This document shows positions 43,785-53,176 of a stretch of 62,837 nt of DNA, piece after piece; positions within the stretch are counted from its first letter, which is position 1; each line of letters starts with the position of its first letter. This DNA is from an uncultured Francisellaceae bacterium. Its GTDB lineage: Bacteria > Pseudomonadota > Gammaproteobacteria > UBA6186 > Azoamicaceae. The notes below the pieces were generated by a model. The model was not told the origin of the DNA. It did no database searches and saw only the letters and a list, made by a program, of their open reading frames with translations. The stretch spans positions 1-62,837 of the forward strand of contig CAIVQA010000094.1 of NCBI GenBank assembly GCA_903907935.1. The letters are read 5' to 3'. The position numbers and the translations under genes are program-made.

Positions 43785-45334
43785 TTTACTAAACTTGAAA
43801 TTTGCTTCTCGTTCCACGCAGAAAAACAATATTTTTGAGAAGTTAATTCTTTAATCAACAACACTAGATCTTGCTTTGTATATGAAGCATATTGATCTAT
43901 TTTAATATAGAATACCAGTAAATTTATAAATTCTAAATCACTTAAACTATCTACCAAATCCGATTTAATCCGAAAAAAATCTAATAAAAAATCTTTATAA
44001 TTAATTTCTATTTTTAATAAACTTAAACAATTCGGAATGGCTTTAATTAACAAAACATCTTCGTGAATTTGATCTACTATAAATTTAAATTTTTCTAGAA
44101 ATTTAATATATGAATCTAAATTATCGTTACAATTGATTTTTATACGCTCTGGAATTATTAATTGATAATTAGATAGCATATTAGTTTCTTGTAATTTTTT
44201 TTCAACTAGCCATTTTAATGCGGTCGGCACGTAAAGAAAAATTAATTCTCGATAAGAATTTTGTTCCTGTTCAAAAATTACATATTGATTATTAAAAACT
44301 GAAAATAATTTCATATTTTGATTTTGCACAAATTCTTCGGAAGTTTCTGGTAATATCTCATAAGAAAAACTGTTAGAATTAAATAAATTGCTTGCATTAG
44401 ATTTACCAGTTAACACTTCTAAAATATTTTCGTACACAAAAGCATAAATTATTTTTGGATCTCTAAATCTTACTTCTTGTTTAGTTGGATGAACATTAAC
44501 ATCAACTAAGCTTGGATCTAAATTTAGATATAAACAATAAACATTTGGCAAAGACAATTTTTGAGTAACTTGCCTTATAGCTCCACTTAACAATTTATCT
44601 TTTACTATACGATTATTAATATAAAAATATTGAATACTACTGCCAGCTACACATTCTGCATTAGAGATCCATCCAGACAACTCTAAACCATTTTGTGCAA
44701 CATTAAAATATGTAGCATGATCTACAAATTTTTTTCCGCAAAGCTTAGTTAATCTTTTTTCTTTTTGAACAACACTATCTATACAAGCCGGCAAGTTTTT
44801 AATTAATTTATTATTATGATAAAAAATAAAACCTACAGAAAAATTACTTAAAGCAATTCTTTTTAATAATTCTTGTGAATAATTAAATTCGGTTTTACTA
44901 GAACGTAAAAATTTACGTCGAGCTGGCGTATTATAAAAAAGATTTCTAACTTCTATGGTAGTACCTCGAGGTTCTTCTTGGTTAGATAATACTGTCGTAA
45001 TAGCTACCGATTGAATACTGGCTAAGGCTTCTCCTCTAAATCCTAAAGAACTTATATTTGCTAAATCATTAGCAGTGGTTATTTTACTAGTTGCATGCTG
45101 CTTGAAGACTAGCGGTAGATCTTCTGGGTGAATACCATCCCCATTATCTACAACTTTAATGCTAGTTATTCCTCCATTTTCTAAATAAACCCTAATTATA
45201 GTGCTATTAGCATCTATACTATTTTCTAGTAATTCTTTTAAAATTGAAGCAGGCCTTTCTACTACTTCACCAGCTGCTATTTGGTTTACCACAAATTCTG
45301 GTAAAAGTTTAATTCTGTTTATGTCTTTATGCAT
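43781..45334 (-). CDS. mutL: DNA mismatch repair protein MutL
   Basis: 517 residues. The GHKL ATPase is intact: ELLENSIDANS, VVDNGDGI, SSLGFRGEALASI and GTTIEVRNLFYNTPARRKFL, then the S5-like domain with DVNVHPTKQEVRF. The C-terminal dimerisation domain is present but the protein is about 100 residues shorter than E. coli MutL, the missing part being mainly the linker. No endonuclease motif, as expected for the MutH-type lineage. It is coupled to miaA by ATGA. A family C palindrome lies directly upstream and must lie near its promoter. Confidence 0.95.
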   Translation of the reverse strand: MHKDINRIKLLPEFVVNQIAAGEVVERPASILKELLENSIDANSTIIRVYLENGGITSIKVVDNGDGIHPEDLPLVFKQHATSKITTANDLANISSLGFRGEALASIQSVAITTVLSNQEEPRGTTIEVRNLFYNTPARRKFLRSSKTEFNYSQELLKRIALSNFSVGFIFYHNNKLIKNLPACIDSVVQKEKRLTKLCGKKFVDHATYFNVAQNGLELSGWISNAECVAGSSIQYFYINNRIVKDKLLSGAIRQVTQKLSLPNVYCLYLNLDPSLVDVNVHPTKQEVRFRDPKIIYAFVYENILEVLTGKSNASNLFNSNSFSYEILPETSEEFVQNQNMKLFSVFNNQYVIFEQEQNSYRELIFLYVPTALKWLVEKKLQETNMLSNYQLIIPERIKINCNDNLDSYIKFLEKFKFIVDQIHEDVLLIKAIPNCLSLLKIEINYKDFLLDFFRIKSDLVDSLSDLEFINLLVFYIKIDQYASYTKQDLVLLIKELTSQKYCFSAWNEKQISSLVK

Positions 45335-45430
45335 TTATACCTAATGTACCTAACAAAATTTTAGTCAATCCCCAAAAATGCTATTGACTCCTGATTTAGT
45401 TTAATGCTGATTATACTAAAAAACTACTGT

Positions 45431-45634
45431 AAGGAATATGCACTCCATAAGCTTTAGCATTTATGGTAAATTGACCAGACAGTTAAACTAGAAATACTGT
45501 AAAAAGATAATCTGGTCAATTTCAAAAAATGTCAGGATAGACATTTTTGTCGCGCCTCAGCGCGGCCCCCGCAGGGCGAGCGCCAGGGAATGGCGCGAGA
45601 CAAAATGCGGAAGCTTATGGGGTGCATGTTCCTA
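45431..45634. repeat. Palindromic repeat, family C copy 3, interrupted by a nested module
   Basis: Outer arms TAAGGAATATGCACTCCATA and GGGGTGCATGTTCCTA with the inner pair AAATTGACCAGA / TCTGGTCAATTT match copy 2. The right arm is split by an insert at about 45528-45605. Confidence 0.9.
45528..45605. mobile_element. Nested hairpin module inserted in the family C palindrome
   Basis: Where copy 2 reads TTCAAAATGC, this copy reads TTCAAAA, then about 73 bp, then CAAAATGC. CAAAA is thus present on both sides, like a 5-bp target duplication. The insert carries AATGTCAGGATAGACATT, GCAGGGCGAGCGCCAGG and ATGGCGCGAGAC, the same small hairpins found inside the long family A palindromes. Confidence 0.7.
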
Positions 45635-45639
45635 ATAAT

Positions 45640-46500
45640 CTAATAACTAGATACCCAGTTAGATACTTGTTGAATTACTTGAGGAGAAATTAAAAGTCTA
45701 AGATGTCCATGATCTTTTAAAATAAAATTATTATTTGCTTCCATATTTTCGTATAACAATGCAGATTGCAATGGAATACAATTATCAATTTTACTAGCAA
45801 TTGAAAAGTAAGACACTGTAGATTGTTTAATACGACTCATAAGTTCTTTTAAAAAATTCGAATTTGGTAGCATCTCTTCTGCACTTTGTCCTATACCAAA
45901 ATTAGCCAAATATGTTCCTTTAAATGGAGAACCAATAGCTATTATCATATCAACCTCATTCGGTTTAGCTAAATATTCACAATAATAACTAGCCAATATT
46001 CCTCCCATAGAATGACCAATTAAAACCAGTTTAGAAAAGTTTGTTTGGTTTTTGATGTCTATTATTTTATTTTTAATTAATTTAGATGAAGTAGCCATTG
46101 AAGCAAACGTAGACGAAATATTTATGGAAAATAATTTGAACTTATTTCCTGTTTGTTTTTTAAATTTATGTATAAACCAAAGCCATGCAAGTTGATGATG
46201 TAAATAACCATGAATAAATAAAACTGAGGTGGTTGGCAATACTACATTTTTATATGACTGCTTAGAAATGGGAGATAAAAATTTTAATGGAACTAATACT
46301 ATACTTACAAATGTACATATAAGTTCAATTATAAAACTTTTTAGTAATGTTCTAAAAGATGGATCTATCTTTTGCTGATTTTTATATGCTAAATATATTA
46401 AATTAGTCCATAAAAAAACATGAGTAAAAAAATTATAAAAAAAAGAAATTCCTATCATAATAAAAATTGAAATTTTAATAATCAGCCAACAAATATGCAT
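45640..46500 (-). CDS. Alpha/beta hydrolase (lipase-like), membrane-anchored
   Basis: 286 residues. Two N-terminal hydrophobic stretches (about 4-32 and 55-75) precede a lipase core: FIHGYLHHQLAW (oxyanion region), the nucleophile elbow GHSMGG with S164, and a likely catalytic histidine in KDHGHLRLL near 265. GSPFKGTYLANFGIGQS follows the elbow. It may act on glycerolipids or other esters at the membrane. Only three bases separate it from the patatin gene upstream, so the two lipid hydrolases form a unit. Neither is normally found between amiC and mutL. Confidence 0.8.
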   Translation of the reverse strand: MHICWLIIKISIFIMIGISFFYNFFTHVFLWTNLIYLAYKNQQKIDPSFRTLLKSFIIELICTFVSIVLVPLKFLSPISKQSYKNVVLPTTSVLFIHGYLHHQLAWLWFIHKFKKQTGNKFKLFSINISSTFASMATSSKLIKNKIIDIKNQTNFSKLVLIGHSMGGILASYYCEYLAKPNEVDMIIAIGSPFKGTYLANFGIGQSAEEMLPNSNFLKELMSRIKQSTVSYFSIASKIDNCIPLQSALLYENMEANNNFILKDHGHLRLLISPQVIQQVSNWVSSY

Positions 46501-46503
46501 AAA

Positions 46504-47454
46504 TTATTTTTGTTTTAGGTTTAACAATTGTAAAATTTTTGGTATAGCTTTCTTAGCTGATTTTCTACCTTCTTCGTATAAATAATAATTATATTGATCT
46601 GTAAACACATCTATATCTCTAAAATTAAAATCGATAACTACATCAGCTCCTTCTACCGCATATTTAGTTTGATTAATATAGGCTATTTCTAAACTACGTT
46701 TAACTATTCCAAACAAATGTCTAGGATTAGATTTAGTTAATTGTGACGCTATATTAACAGCTATTATAGTCTTAAAACCTAATTCTTTTGCTATATGAAC
46801 TGGAACTGGATCTGCTACCCCACCATCTACAAAATATTGTCCTTTAATTTTAACTGGAAAAAATGCACCAGGATAAGCTGCAGATGCTGCAACTGGATCA
46901 ATAAGTTCTCCTCGGCTAAAAGCAGTCAGGTTACCATATTGTAAATTAGTAGCAGTTGCTATAAACGGAATCTTGAGTTGTTCAAAAGTATGTACTTTTA
47001 AATTTTTTTTTAAATATTTCTTAAATCCATGTATACTATATACACTGTATGGCCAATCAGTTAAGCCTAAACTAATTACATCTGATCTTTTGCCTTCCAA
47101 TACAGCTGCCTTTAATTGAGAATAGCTAGGATTGGCAGCATATAATGCTCCAATAATGGAGCCAGCACTACATCCAATTATAGCATCTGGTATTATACCA
47201 GCTTTTTCTAATTCTTCTATAACACCAACATGAGCAAACCCTTTAGCACCACCACCGCCTAATACTAAAACTAAATTTTTTCTGTGAAAATTTGCTTGTT
47301 TTGGGATATATGGTACAGAATCACTTGAAAAAGTAACAGTTCTTTGGCAACTATTTAAAACTGTGCAGATTATTATAATAACTAATGATATTGTTACTTT
47401 TAAATTTTTAATAAAATAAGGAATAAAAAGCATACTTTTTCTCAAGATAAACAT
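46504..47454 (-). CDS. Patatin-like phospholipase, putative lipoprotein
   Basis: 316 residues. The N-terminus has a hydrophobic segment ending in LNSC, a likely lipobox with the cysteine near 36. The patatin domain is complete: VLGGGGAKGFAHVGVIEELE, the nucleophile GCSAGS with S96, and the dyad aspartate in DGGVADPVPV. It resembles the RssA/YlaK type of small patatins. Patatins cleave acyl chains from phospholipids, and several intracellular bacteria use them on host membranes; which substrate applies here is unknown. An internal ATG at residue 8 is a possible alternative start. It pairs with the lipase gene downstream. Confidence 0.88.
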   Translation of the reverse strand: MFILRKSMLFIPYFIKNLKVTISLVIIIICTVLNSCQRTVTFSSDSVPYIPKQANFHRKNLVLVLGGGGAKGFAHVGVIEELEKAGIIPDAIIGCSAGSIIGALYAANPSYSQLKAAVLEGKRSDVISLGLTDWPYSVYSIHGFKKYLKKNLKVHTFEQLKIPFIATATNLQYGNLTAFSRGELIDPVAASAAYPGAFFPVKIKGQYFVDGGVADPVPVHIAKELGFKTIIAVNIASQLTKSNPRHLFGIVKRSLEIAYINQTKYAVEGADVVIDFNFRDIDVFTDQYNYYLYEEGRKSAKKAIPKILQLLNLKQK

Positions 47455-47525
47455 TTTCGATCAGTATATACCATTTTTACCATAAAAAAGAAATAAAAAA
47501 CCTCTCTATTTTTAGCTATTGGTGG

Positions 47526-48773
47526 TTACCTTTGAGCTTTTTTCGGTCTAGATAAAAAATACCGCTCTATACCATCTAATATGCTACTAACAATTCTTTG
47601 TTGATAGCTTTTAGTTTTAAGCTTTAATTCCGTACGTGGATTAGAAATAAAACCAGTTTCTATTAATATAGACGGTACATCTGGCGCCTTAAGCACTGCA
47701 AAACCTGCACGTTCAACACCATCTTTATGTAATGGCACTGTTTTTTGCATAGAGTATAAAATACTTTTTGCGGCATCAAAACTAGCTTCTTTATTTTTCG
47801 TTTGTGATAAATCTAATAACACTGAAGATAGTATATTTTCAGTTCGATCAATTCTAACACCACCTAAAGTATCTGATCGATTTTCTGATTCTGCCAACCA
47901 CCTGGCAGCAGCGCTAGACGCACCTTTCTCTGATAATATAAAAACCGATGCACCATCTGCCTGTTTGTTAGAAACTGCATCTGCATGAATAGAAATAAAT
48001 AGATCAGCATTATATTTTCTAGCTCTTAATCTTCTTTCTCGTAAACTAACATAATAATCGCCATTTCTAATTAAAAATGCTTTCATGTTTTTCTTACTAT
48101 TAATCTCTTGGGCTAATCCCTTAGCGATCTCTAAAGCTACCACTTTCTCCTCTGTTCCATAATAACCAATAGCTCCTGGATCTTCTCCACCATGCCCAGC
48201 ATCAATCGCAATAATTAATTCTTTTGTTATTGGTAATATTTTTGCTATTGGTTTCGGTTCTAGTTTTTGTAAACCGTTTTCTAATTTATTAGTTAATTTA
48301 TTTTGCTGAGGTTCCGGTTTATTTTCTAATTTTGGTTCTGATTTACTAAGATCAAATAAAGCAAGTATTTCTTGTTTTTCATTAGACTCTAAATCTAAAA
48401 TTAATCTATGCCCATAACGTTCATTAGGATTTAAAGTAAAATCATTAACTTTAAGTTGCTCATCCAATTCAAAAACTACTCGTGCCATATTTTTTTGACT
48501 ACTAGTACGCATTTGTTTAATTTTAGCGAGCCTGGGAGCTTTTTTTAAATCATCCACCAATTTTTTGTTTAATTGTGCATCATTAAAATCAACAACAATT
48601 CTAACTGGATCAAGAAGATTATGAATCTTGTAATTTACTTTATTACTAAGATCAAAAACTATTCTAGTCCCTTCTGGTGATGGCCAAATTCTAAGACTAT
48701 TAATATTAACTATTTCTTCAGCAAAACAAGTGTTATTAATAAAAATTAAAATTAAAATTAAAATTTTTTTCAT
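47526..48773 (-). CDS. amiC: N-acetylmuramoyl-L-alanine amidase AmiC/AmiB type
   Basis: 415 residues. A cleavable signal peptide (MKKILILILIFINNTCFAEE), an AMIN domain (about 22-130), a Lys/Pro/Glu linker with repeated KLENKPEPQ-like units, then a zinc amidase_3 domain: AIDAGHGGEDPGAIG, LFISIHADAVS and LIETGFISNPRTE. It splits daughter-cell peptidoglycan in the periplasm at division. It lies upstream of mutL and downstream of tsaE as in gammaproteobacteria, but with lipase and patatin genes inserted before mutL. amiB would be an equally acceptable name. Confidence 0.92.
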   Translation of the reverse strand: MKKILILILIFINNTCFAEEIVNINSLRIWPSPEGTRIVFDLSNKVNYKIHNLLDPVRIVVDFNDAQLNKKLVDDLKKAPRLAKIKQMRTSSQKNMARVVFELDEQLKVNDFTLNPNERYGHRLILDLESNEKQEILALFDLSKSEPKLENKPEPQQNKLTNKLENGLQKLEPKPIAKILPITKELIIAIDAGHGGEDPGAIGYYGTEEKVVALEIAKGLAQEINSKKNMKAFLIRNGDYYVSLRERRLRARKYNADLFISIHADAVSNKQADGASVFILSEKGASSAAARWLAESENRSDTLGGVRIDRTENILSSVLLDLSQTKNKEASFDAAKSILYSMQKTVPLHKDGVERAGFAVLKAPDVPSILIETGFISNPRTELKLKTKSYQQRIVSSILDGIERYFLSRPKKAQR

Positions 48774-48783
48774 AATTAAATTT

Positions 48784-48934
48784 TATACTCTCAACTAATG
48801 AGTTTTCGGTACTCTAAAAAAATAATGAGCGGTGTTTGAGCCCCGTGCTGTTGGTTGTTAGCACTGCTGAGCGTAGGGCGAGTTCAGCAAATTATTTTTT
48901 TAGAGTACCGAAAACTCATGTGCGATCAGTTATA
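48784..48934. repeat. Palindromic repeat, family A copy 8 (variant core, short)
   Basis: Arms TATACTCTCAACTAATGAG then TTTTCGGTACTC, and the complement with CTCATGTGCGATCAGTTATA. Variant core AATGAGCGGTGTTTGAGCCC as in copies 4 and 6, but no nested module. The right end overlaps tsaE and encodes its last residues and TGA stop. Confidence 0.9.
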
Positions 48935-49374
48935 GATATACAAATTTGTCTAGAGTTATCATTAAATCCAGAAAATTGTACAGTAAAATTTGGATCTGGT
49001 ATATGCCCAATACCCTTGTCTGGCCATTCAAAACAACATATAGCTGCAGACTGTAAATAATCTCTAATGCCTATTAATTCAAGTTCCGCTGGCTGCTCTA
49101 ATCTATATAAATCAAAATGATAAATAGGAACTATTAAATTTAAATATGGTTCAACTATAGTATAGGTTGGGCTTTTAACTGATCCATTAAAACCAAAACT
49201 AGCAACTAACCCACGCATAAATGTAGTTTTGCCAGATCCTAATTCTCCAATTAAATAAATAATAATTGGTTCAGAATTTTTACCAATAGTATTTAATAAA
49301 AAATTTTTAGCAAATAGATCTGCAGTGTGTAATGTTTGTGTAACTCCTGTTGCACAAACATCATAAATAATCAT
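48916..49374 (-). CDS. tsaE: tRNA threonylcarbamoyladenosine ATPase TsaE
   Basis: About 152 residues from ATG 49374 (MIIYDVCATG). The Walker A motif IGELGSGKTTFMRGL, SPTYTIVEPY, IYHFDLYRLEQPAELELIGI and CCFEWPDKG are diagnostic. With TsaB and TsaD it makes t6A37 in ANN-decoding tRNAs. An earlier ATG at 49413 is possible but would lengthen the overlap with the upstream gene from 14 to 53 bases. The C-terminus ends ISITDRT, where DRT and the TGA come from the family A palindrome, so the native end has been replaced. Confidence 0.92.
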   Translation of the reverse strand: MIIYDVCATGVTQTLHTADLFAKNFLLNTIGKNSEPIIIYLIGELGSGKTTFMRGLVASFGFNGSVKSPTYTIVEPYLNLIVPIYHFDLYRLEQPAELELIGIRDYLQSAAICCFEWPDKGIGHIPDPNFTVQFSGFNDNSRQICISITDRT

Positions 49375-50515
49375 AGACTGCTTGTAAGCTATGTTTTGGA
49401 TCATGAGTAACAATTAAATGCTCTGCAGCCCTCTTAGCATTAGAATGATAATAATTATATTGTTCTTTAATTTTCAAAATTGCAGCACTAATAGCTATAA
49501 CTGTCGCTTGTTGTAATACTATACCAGCGTCAAAGTTCTTAGTAATATCTCCCATCCAAGTATTATCAACAGTTATAATAGGACAACCAGCATAAAATGC
49601 ATCTAAAGCTACCCCACTAAATTTATCAGCATATTTCTCTTGTTCATACACTAATAAACAAATCGCTCCTAAAAATAATTCTTGATATTGGTAAGTAGTT
49701 AATGCATTTCTATACAATCTAACTCTATGATTTAAATTAACGATTTTTTGCAATTTAGTTAATGATGATAGTGTTTTAGAATCATAACGATTAGAATTTG
49801 GAGCAGAAATCTGTAAAACAAATGGCAAATACGCATGTTCAGTTTGCATCGCAATAACAGTATCTACTACCAAAGAAAATCCTTTATCAGCTCTTGCAGC
49901 ACCTGCATATAAAATTTTATTAAAACTACATTGAATTTTTCCTATAGGGTATTTAGGGGTAACCCCAGGACAAGCAATACTTTTAGAATGAATAAAACCA
50001 CAATCTGTAAAAATTTTAGTTAAATTAGGTGTTGTTGCTAAAATTTTAAAATTTTCTTTAGCATTAGCGCTGATCTTGTTTAATTTTTGGATTTTTCTAG
50101 TAGTTTTATTAAATTGATGAAAATGAAAAAATGCAACTTTACCATGAGTACTTTTAGTATTAACACATTTTAAAAATTTACTTAAAAAATCACAAATCCA
50201 TAAATCTATCAAGCCACCAGTACATACATAAAAAGGATTATTATTTTTCAAAAATTTATAATATAAAAAAAATTTTTGAAATTGCCTGATCGATCTTATA
50301 AAATACTTATGAATTGTTACTGTATGTTTATTAATACTTAATAAATTACTAATAACATCTTTATTACTAGCCTTCTTACCTAACCATACATGTATATCAA
50401 AATTAAAATTTTTATTAGCATTTATTAAACTCGCTACATATCCATATTCATGCCCAGATAAACCTGTCAAAGTTGGTTCTATTATATGTAATGAAGCTAA
50501 ATTTCTGTTAAACAC
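49361..50515 (-). CDS. Glycosyltransferase, GT-B (family 4-like)
   Basis: 384 residues. It opens with LHIIEPTLTGLSGHEYGYVASLI, a GT-B N-terminal half with a glycine-rich loop. The C-terminal half has ILYAGAARADKGFSLVVDTVI, typical of GT4 donor-binding domains, and FSGVALDAFYAGCPIITVD, which holds the acidic region of the E-x7-E motif in altered form. The acceptor is unknown; lipopolysaccharide or another surface glycan is the usual substrate class, and hldE lies nearby on the other strand. It overlaps tsaE by 14 bases and may share its transcript. Confidence 0.75.
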   Translation of the reverse strand: MFNRNLASLHIIEPTLTGLSGHEYGYVASLINANKNFNFDIHVWLGKKASNKDVISNLLSINKHTVTIHKYFIRSIRQFQKFFLYYKFLKNNNPFYVCTGGLIDLWICDFLSKFLKCVNTKSTHGKVAFFHFHQFNKTTRKIQKLNKISANAKENFKILATTPNLTKIFTDCGFIHSKSIACPGVTPKYPIGKIQCSFNKILYAGAARADKGFSLVVDTVIAMQTEHAYLPFVLQISAPNSNRYDSKTLSSLTKLQKIVNLNHRVRLYRNALTTYQYQELFLGAICLLVYEQEKYADKFSGVALDAFYAGCPIITVDNTWMGDITKNFDAGIVLQQATVIAISAAILKIKEQYNYYHSNAKRAAEHLIVTHDPKHSLQAVYDYL

Positions 50516-50540
50516 TATTTTCTCTCTTTAATTGTCCTAA

Positions 50541-50689
50541 TATACTATAGTGTACATGAATTTTCGGTGTTCTAAAAAACAAGGAGCGTTGTTTGAGCCT
50601 CTTTGGCCTCTAGATGCTCTTTGCTTTGCGAAAGGCGAGTTTCACTCCTTGTTTTTTAGAACACCGAAAATTCATGTACACTCAGTATA
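50541..50689. repeat. Palindromic repeat, family A copy 9 (short form)
   Basis: Arms TATACTATAGTGTACATGAA then TTTTCGGTGTTC, with complement GAACACCGAAAATTCATGTA and CACTCAGTATA. Near-perfect, with a small difference close to the outer ends. It lies between the divergent glycosyltransferase and hldE genes. Confidence 0.93.
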
Positions 50690-50739
50690 TATAAGGATAT
50701 AATGCAAAATTATTATAAGCAACACGGATCAATTAAACT

Positions 50740-52272
50740 ATGTCATTAAAGTTATTTAACTTTTCAAGCACTAAAATATTAGTTATTGGTGATGTTATGT
50801 TGGATGAATACTGGATTGGTGAAGCCACTAGAATTTCTCCAGAAGCCCCAGTACCTGTTGTATTAAGAGAACACAATGATTATAGAGCTGGTGGAGCAGC
50901 TAATGTGGCTTTAAATATTTCCGCTTTTGATTGCCAGGTAGATTTATTAGGAATTATTGGAGATGATCAAGCAGGTAAAACTTTAACAACTTTGTTATTT
51001 CAACAACCAAAAATTAAGAATTTAATTATAACCACTAAACTTCAACCAACTATTAATAAATTAAGAATAATAAGTAACGATCAACAGCTATTTAGGATAG
51101 ATCAAGAGAAATATTATTGTACAAAAAGTTTTTCTTATTTAGCTACTTTCTTTGAAAAAACTGTAAGTAAAAACATCTACAACGCTGTAGTCTTGTCTGA
51201 TTATAATAAAGGCTCATTACAAGATCCTCAACTATTTATTAAGTATGCCAACCAATATAATATTCCTATTATTGTTGATCCTAAAAATCCAGACCATTTG
51301 GTATATAAAAATGCCTCAATTTTAACTCCTAATTTTAAAGAATTTAAAGAAATGGTTAATCTTTCCGGTGATAATAATTTAGAACAAATTATTTTAGAAA
51401 AAGGCCACAATTTAATTAAACATTTAAATTTACAAGCTTTAATAATAACTAGAGGTAAGCATGGTCTTACCTTAATAACTAATGATTATCAAGATCAACA
51501 TTTTGCTGCCAGTAACTATCACGAAGTATTCGATGTAACAGGAGCAGGTGATACTGTAACCGCTAGCATTGCAGCTTGTGTCGGAAGCAACAGTAAAAAA
51601 CTAAACATGGCAGCCTATATAGCAACTATCGCTGCTGGCATTAGTGTAAGTAAACTTGGGACATCTTGTATAACTATTAAAGAACTAGAACAAAATTTAG
51701 AAGCAAAACTAATCGATGGCAGTACTAACACTACATTAAATCCATTAAACCTTGGCATAATTGATCAAGAGCAATTATCAATCATTATTAAACAAAGAAA
51801 ATTGTTGGGTGAAACTATAGTTTTAATAAATGGTTGTTTCGATATTTTACACCCAGGACATATTAATTATATCGAAAAAGCTAAATCCTTTGGAACCAGG
51901 CTAATAATCGCCGTTAATGATGATCAATCTATAAAAATCCTAAAAGGCGATAGCAGACCTATTAATACCTTAGAACATCGCATGCAAGTACTAGCAGCTC
52001 TTAAGGCAGTTGATTGGGTAGTACCTTTTAATCATATACGACCAGGCAATTTAATAGAAGCTCTCAATCCAGATGTTTTAGTAAAAACCAAAGAGACATT
52101 TAAATCAATTGAAGAGATCCCAGAATATGAGGGAGCCCATCATGTATTAAAACATGGCGGTAAAGTTTATTTATTAGAACGACCAATATCAGCAAATTGT
52201 GATGTCTCATCTACAAAAATTATTGAATCTATTAAAAATAGTTCTGCTAAGGAAAGTACAATATATGGATAA
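50740..52272 (+). CDS. hldE: Bifunctional heptose kinase/adenylyltransferase HldE
   Basis: 510 residues. The N-terminal ribokinase-type domain (ILVIGDVMLDEYWIG, EAPVPVV, RAGGAANVALN, VFDVTGAGDTVTAS) phosphorylates heptose 7-phosphate. The C-terminal nucleotidyltransferase domain (NGCFDILHPGHINYIEKAK, IAVNDDQSIKILKG) adenylates it. Together they make ADP-heptose for the lipopolysaccharide core. A C-terminal extension of about 20 residues follows the ISANCDVSSTKIIESI end. dapA starts eight bases inside its 3' end. Presence of hldE implies a heptose-containing LPS core. Confidence 0.95.
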   Translation: MSLKLFNFSSTKILVIGDVMLDEYWIGEATRISPEAPVPVVLREHNDYRAGGAANVALNISAFDCQVDLLGIIGDDQAGKTLTTLLFQQPKIKNLIITTKLQPTINKLRIISNDQQLFRIDQEKYYCTKSFSYLATFFEKTVSKNIYNAVVLSDYNKGSLQDPQLFIKYANQYNIPIIVDPKNPDHLVYKNASILTPNFKEFKEMVNLSGDNNLEQIILEKGHNLIKHLNLQALIITRGKHGLTLITNDYQDQHFAASNYHEVFDVTGAGDTVTASIAACVGSNSKKLNMAAYIATIAAGISVSKLGTSCITIKELEQNLEAKLIDGSTNTTLNPLNLGIIDQEQLSIIIKQRKLLGETIVLINGCFDILHPGHINYIEKAKSFGTRLIIAVNDDQSIKILKGDSRPINTLEHRMQVLAALKAVDWVVPFNHIRPGNLIEALNPDVLVKTKETFKSIEEIPEYEGAHHVLKHGGKVYLLERPISANCDVSSTKIIESIKNSSAKESTIYG

Positions 52273-53176
52273 TTTAACTGGTAGCATAGTAGCGTTAGTT
52301 ACTCCAATGCAAAAAAAATCTCACCGCATAGACTATGGCAAATTTCAAGAATTAATAGACTGGCATATAACCCAAAAAACTAATGGTATTGTAATTGGTG
52401 GTTCTACTGGAGAATCTGCTGCTTTAGAAAATAAAGAGTTTATTAAATTATTAGAATTGGCTAAAAAATTCTCTGAAAATAAAATATCAATTATTGCTGG
52501 TACTGGTACTTGTAATATTAAGACCACCATAAAAAAAACTATTTTAGCTGAAAAAATTGGAATAGACGCAGCAATAATAGTAGCCCCTTATTATAGTAAA
52601 CCAACCCAACATGGCTTAATTTTATATTATACAAAAATAGCTTCTAAAACTAAATTACCAATACTTCTATACAATGTACCTTCTAGAACCAGCTGCGATT
52701 TGTTACCTGCCACTGTTGCTGAACTTGCTAAAATTAAAAATATCGTTGGCATAAAAGAAGCAACTGGCAAGTTGGAACGAGTAACAGAATTAAAAAATTT
52801 ATGCGGGGAAAATTTTATTTTGTTAAGCGGTGATGATCCAAGCTTTGTTGAATTTATGTTAAGAGGTGGTATGGGGGTTATTTCTGTTACTGCTAATGTT
52901 TGTCCCCTACTTATAAGTAAAATTTGTTCTCTTATAATAAACAAAAAAGATATCGAAGTTGCTAAGCAAATTAATAAATCATTAGAACAACTGCATCGAG
53001 CAATGCTTATAGAGGCTAACCCAATCCCAGTAAAATGGTTATTAGCACGTTTAGGGAAAATAAGAGAAGCTTGTAGACTACCTTTAACAAATCTATCAAA
53101 AGAATATCATCAAACAGTTTTAAATGCCTATCAAAATATTAAAGAAATCAAGGAGTACGTTTATGAGCCACTTTAA
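52265..53176 (+). CDS. dapA: 4-hydroxy-tetrahydrodipicolinate synthase
   Basis: 303 residues, the first committed enzyme of diaminopimelate and lysine synthesis, condensing pyruvate with aspartate semialdehyde. Motifs: GSIVALVTPM, GTTGE-like GGSTGESAAL, the catalytic tyrosine in ILLYNVPSRT and the Schiff-base lysine in IVGIKEATG. I start it at ATG 52265 (MDNLTGSIVAL), overlapping hldE by eight bases; the longer frame to 52199 lies inside hldE. It overlaps the next lipoprotein gene by 14 bases. Diaminopimelate is needed for the peptidoglycan that AmpD and AmiC act on. Confidence 0.95.
   Translation: MDNLTGSIVALVTPMQKKSHRIDYGKFQELIDWHITQKTNGIVIGGSTGESAALENKEFIKLLELAKKFSENKISIIAGTGTCNIKTTIKKTILAEKIGIDAAIIVAPYYSKPTQHGLILYYTKIASKTKLPILLYNVPSRTSCDLLPATVAELAKIKNIVGIKEATGKLERVTELKNLCGENFILLSGDDPSFVEFMLRGGMGVISVTANVCPLLISKICSLIINKKDIEVAKQINKSLEQLHRAMLIEANPIPVKWLLARLGKIREACRLPLTNLSKEYHQTVLNAYQNIKEIKEYVYEPL

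Noticed and set aside
48836..49060. Plus-strand frame over the family A copy and the tsaE 3' end
   Set aside because: Its first part is the repeat read through and the rest is antisense to tsaE. The frames at 58615-58821 and 24360-24542 are likewise products of the palindromes.
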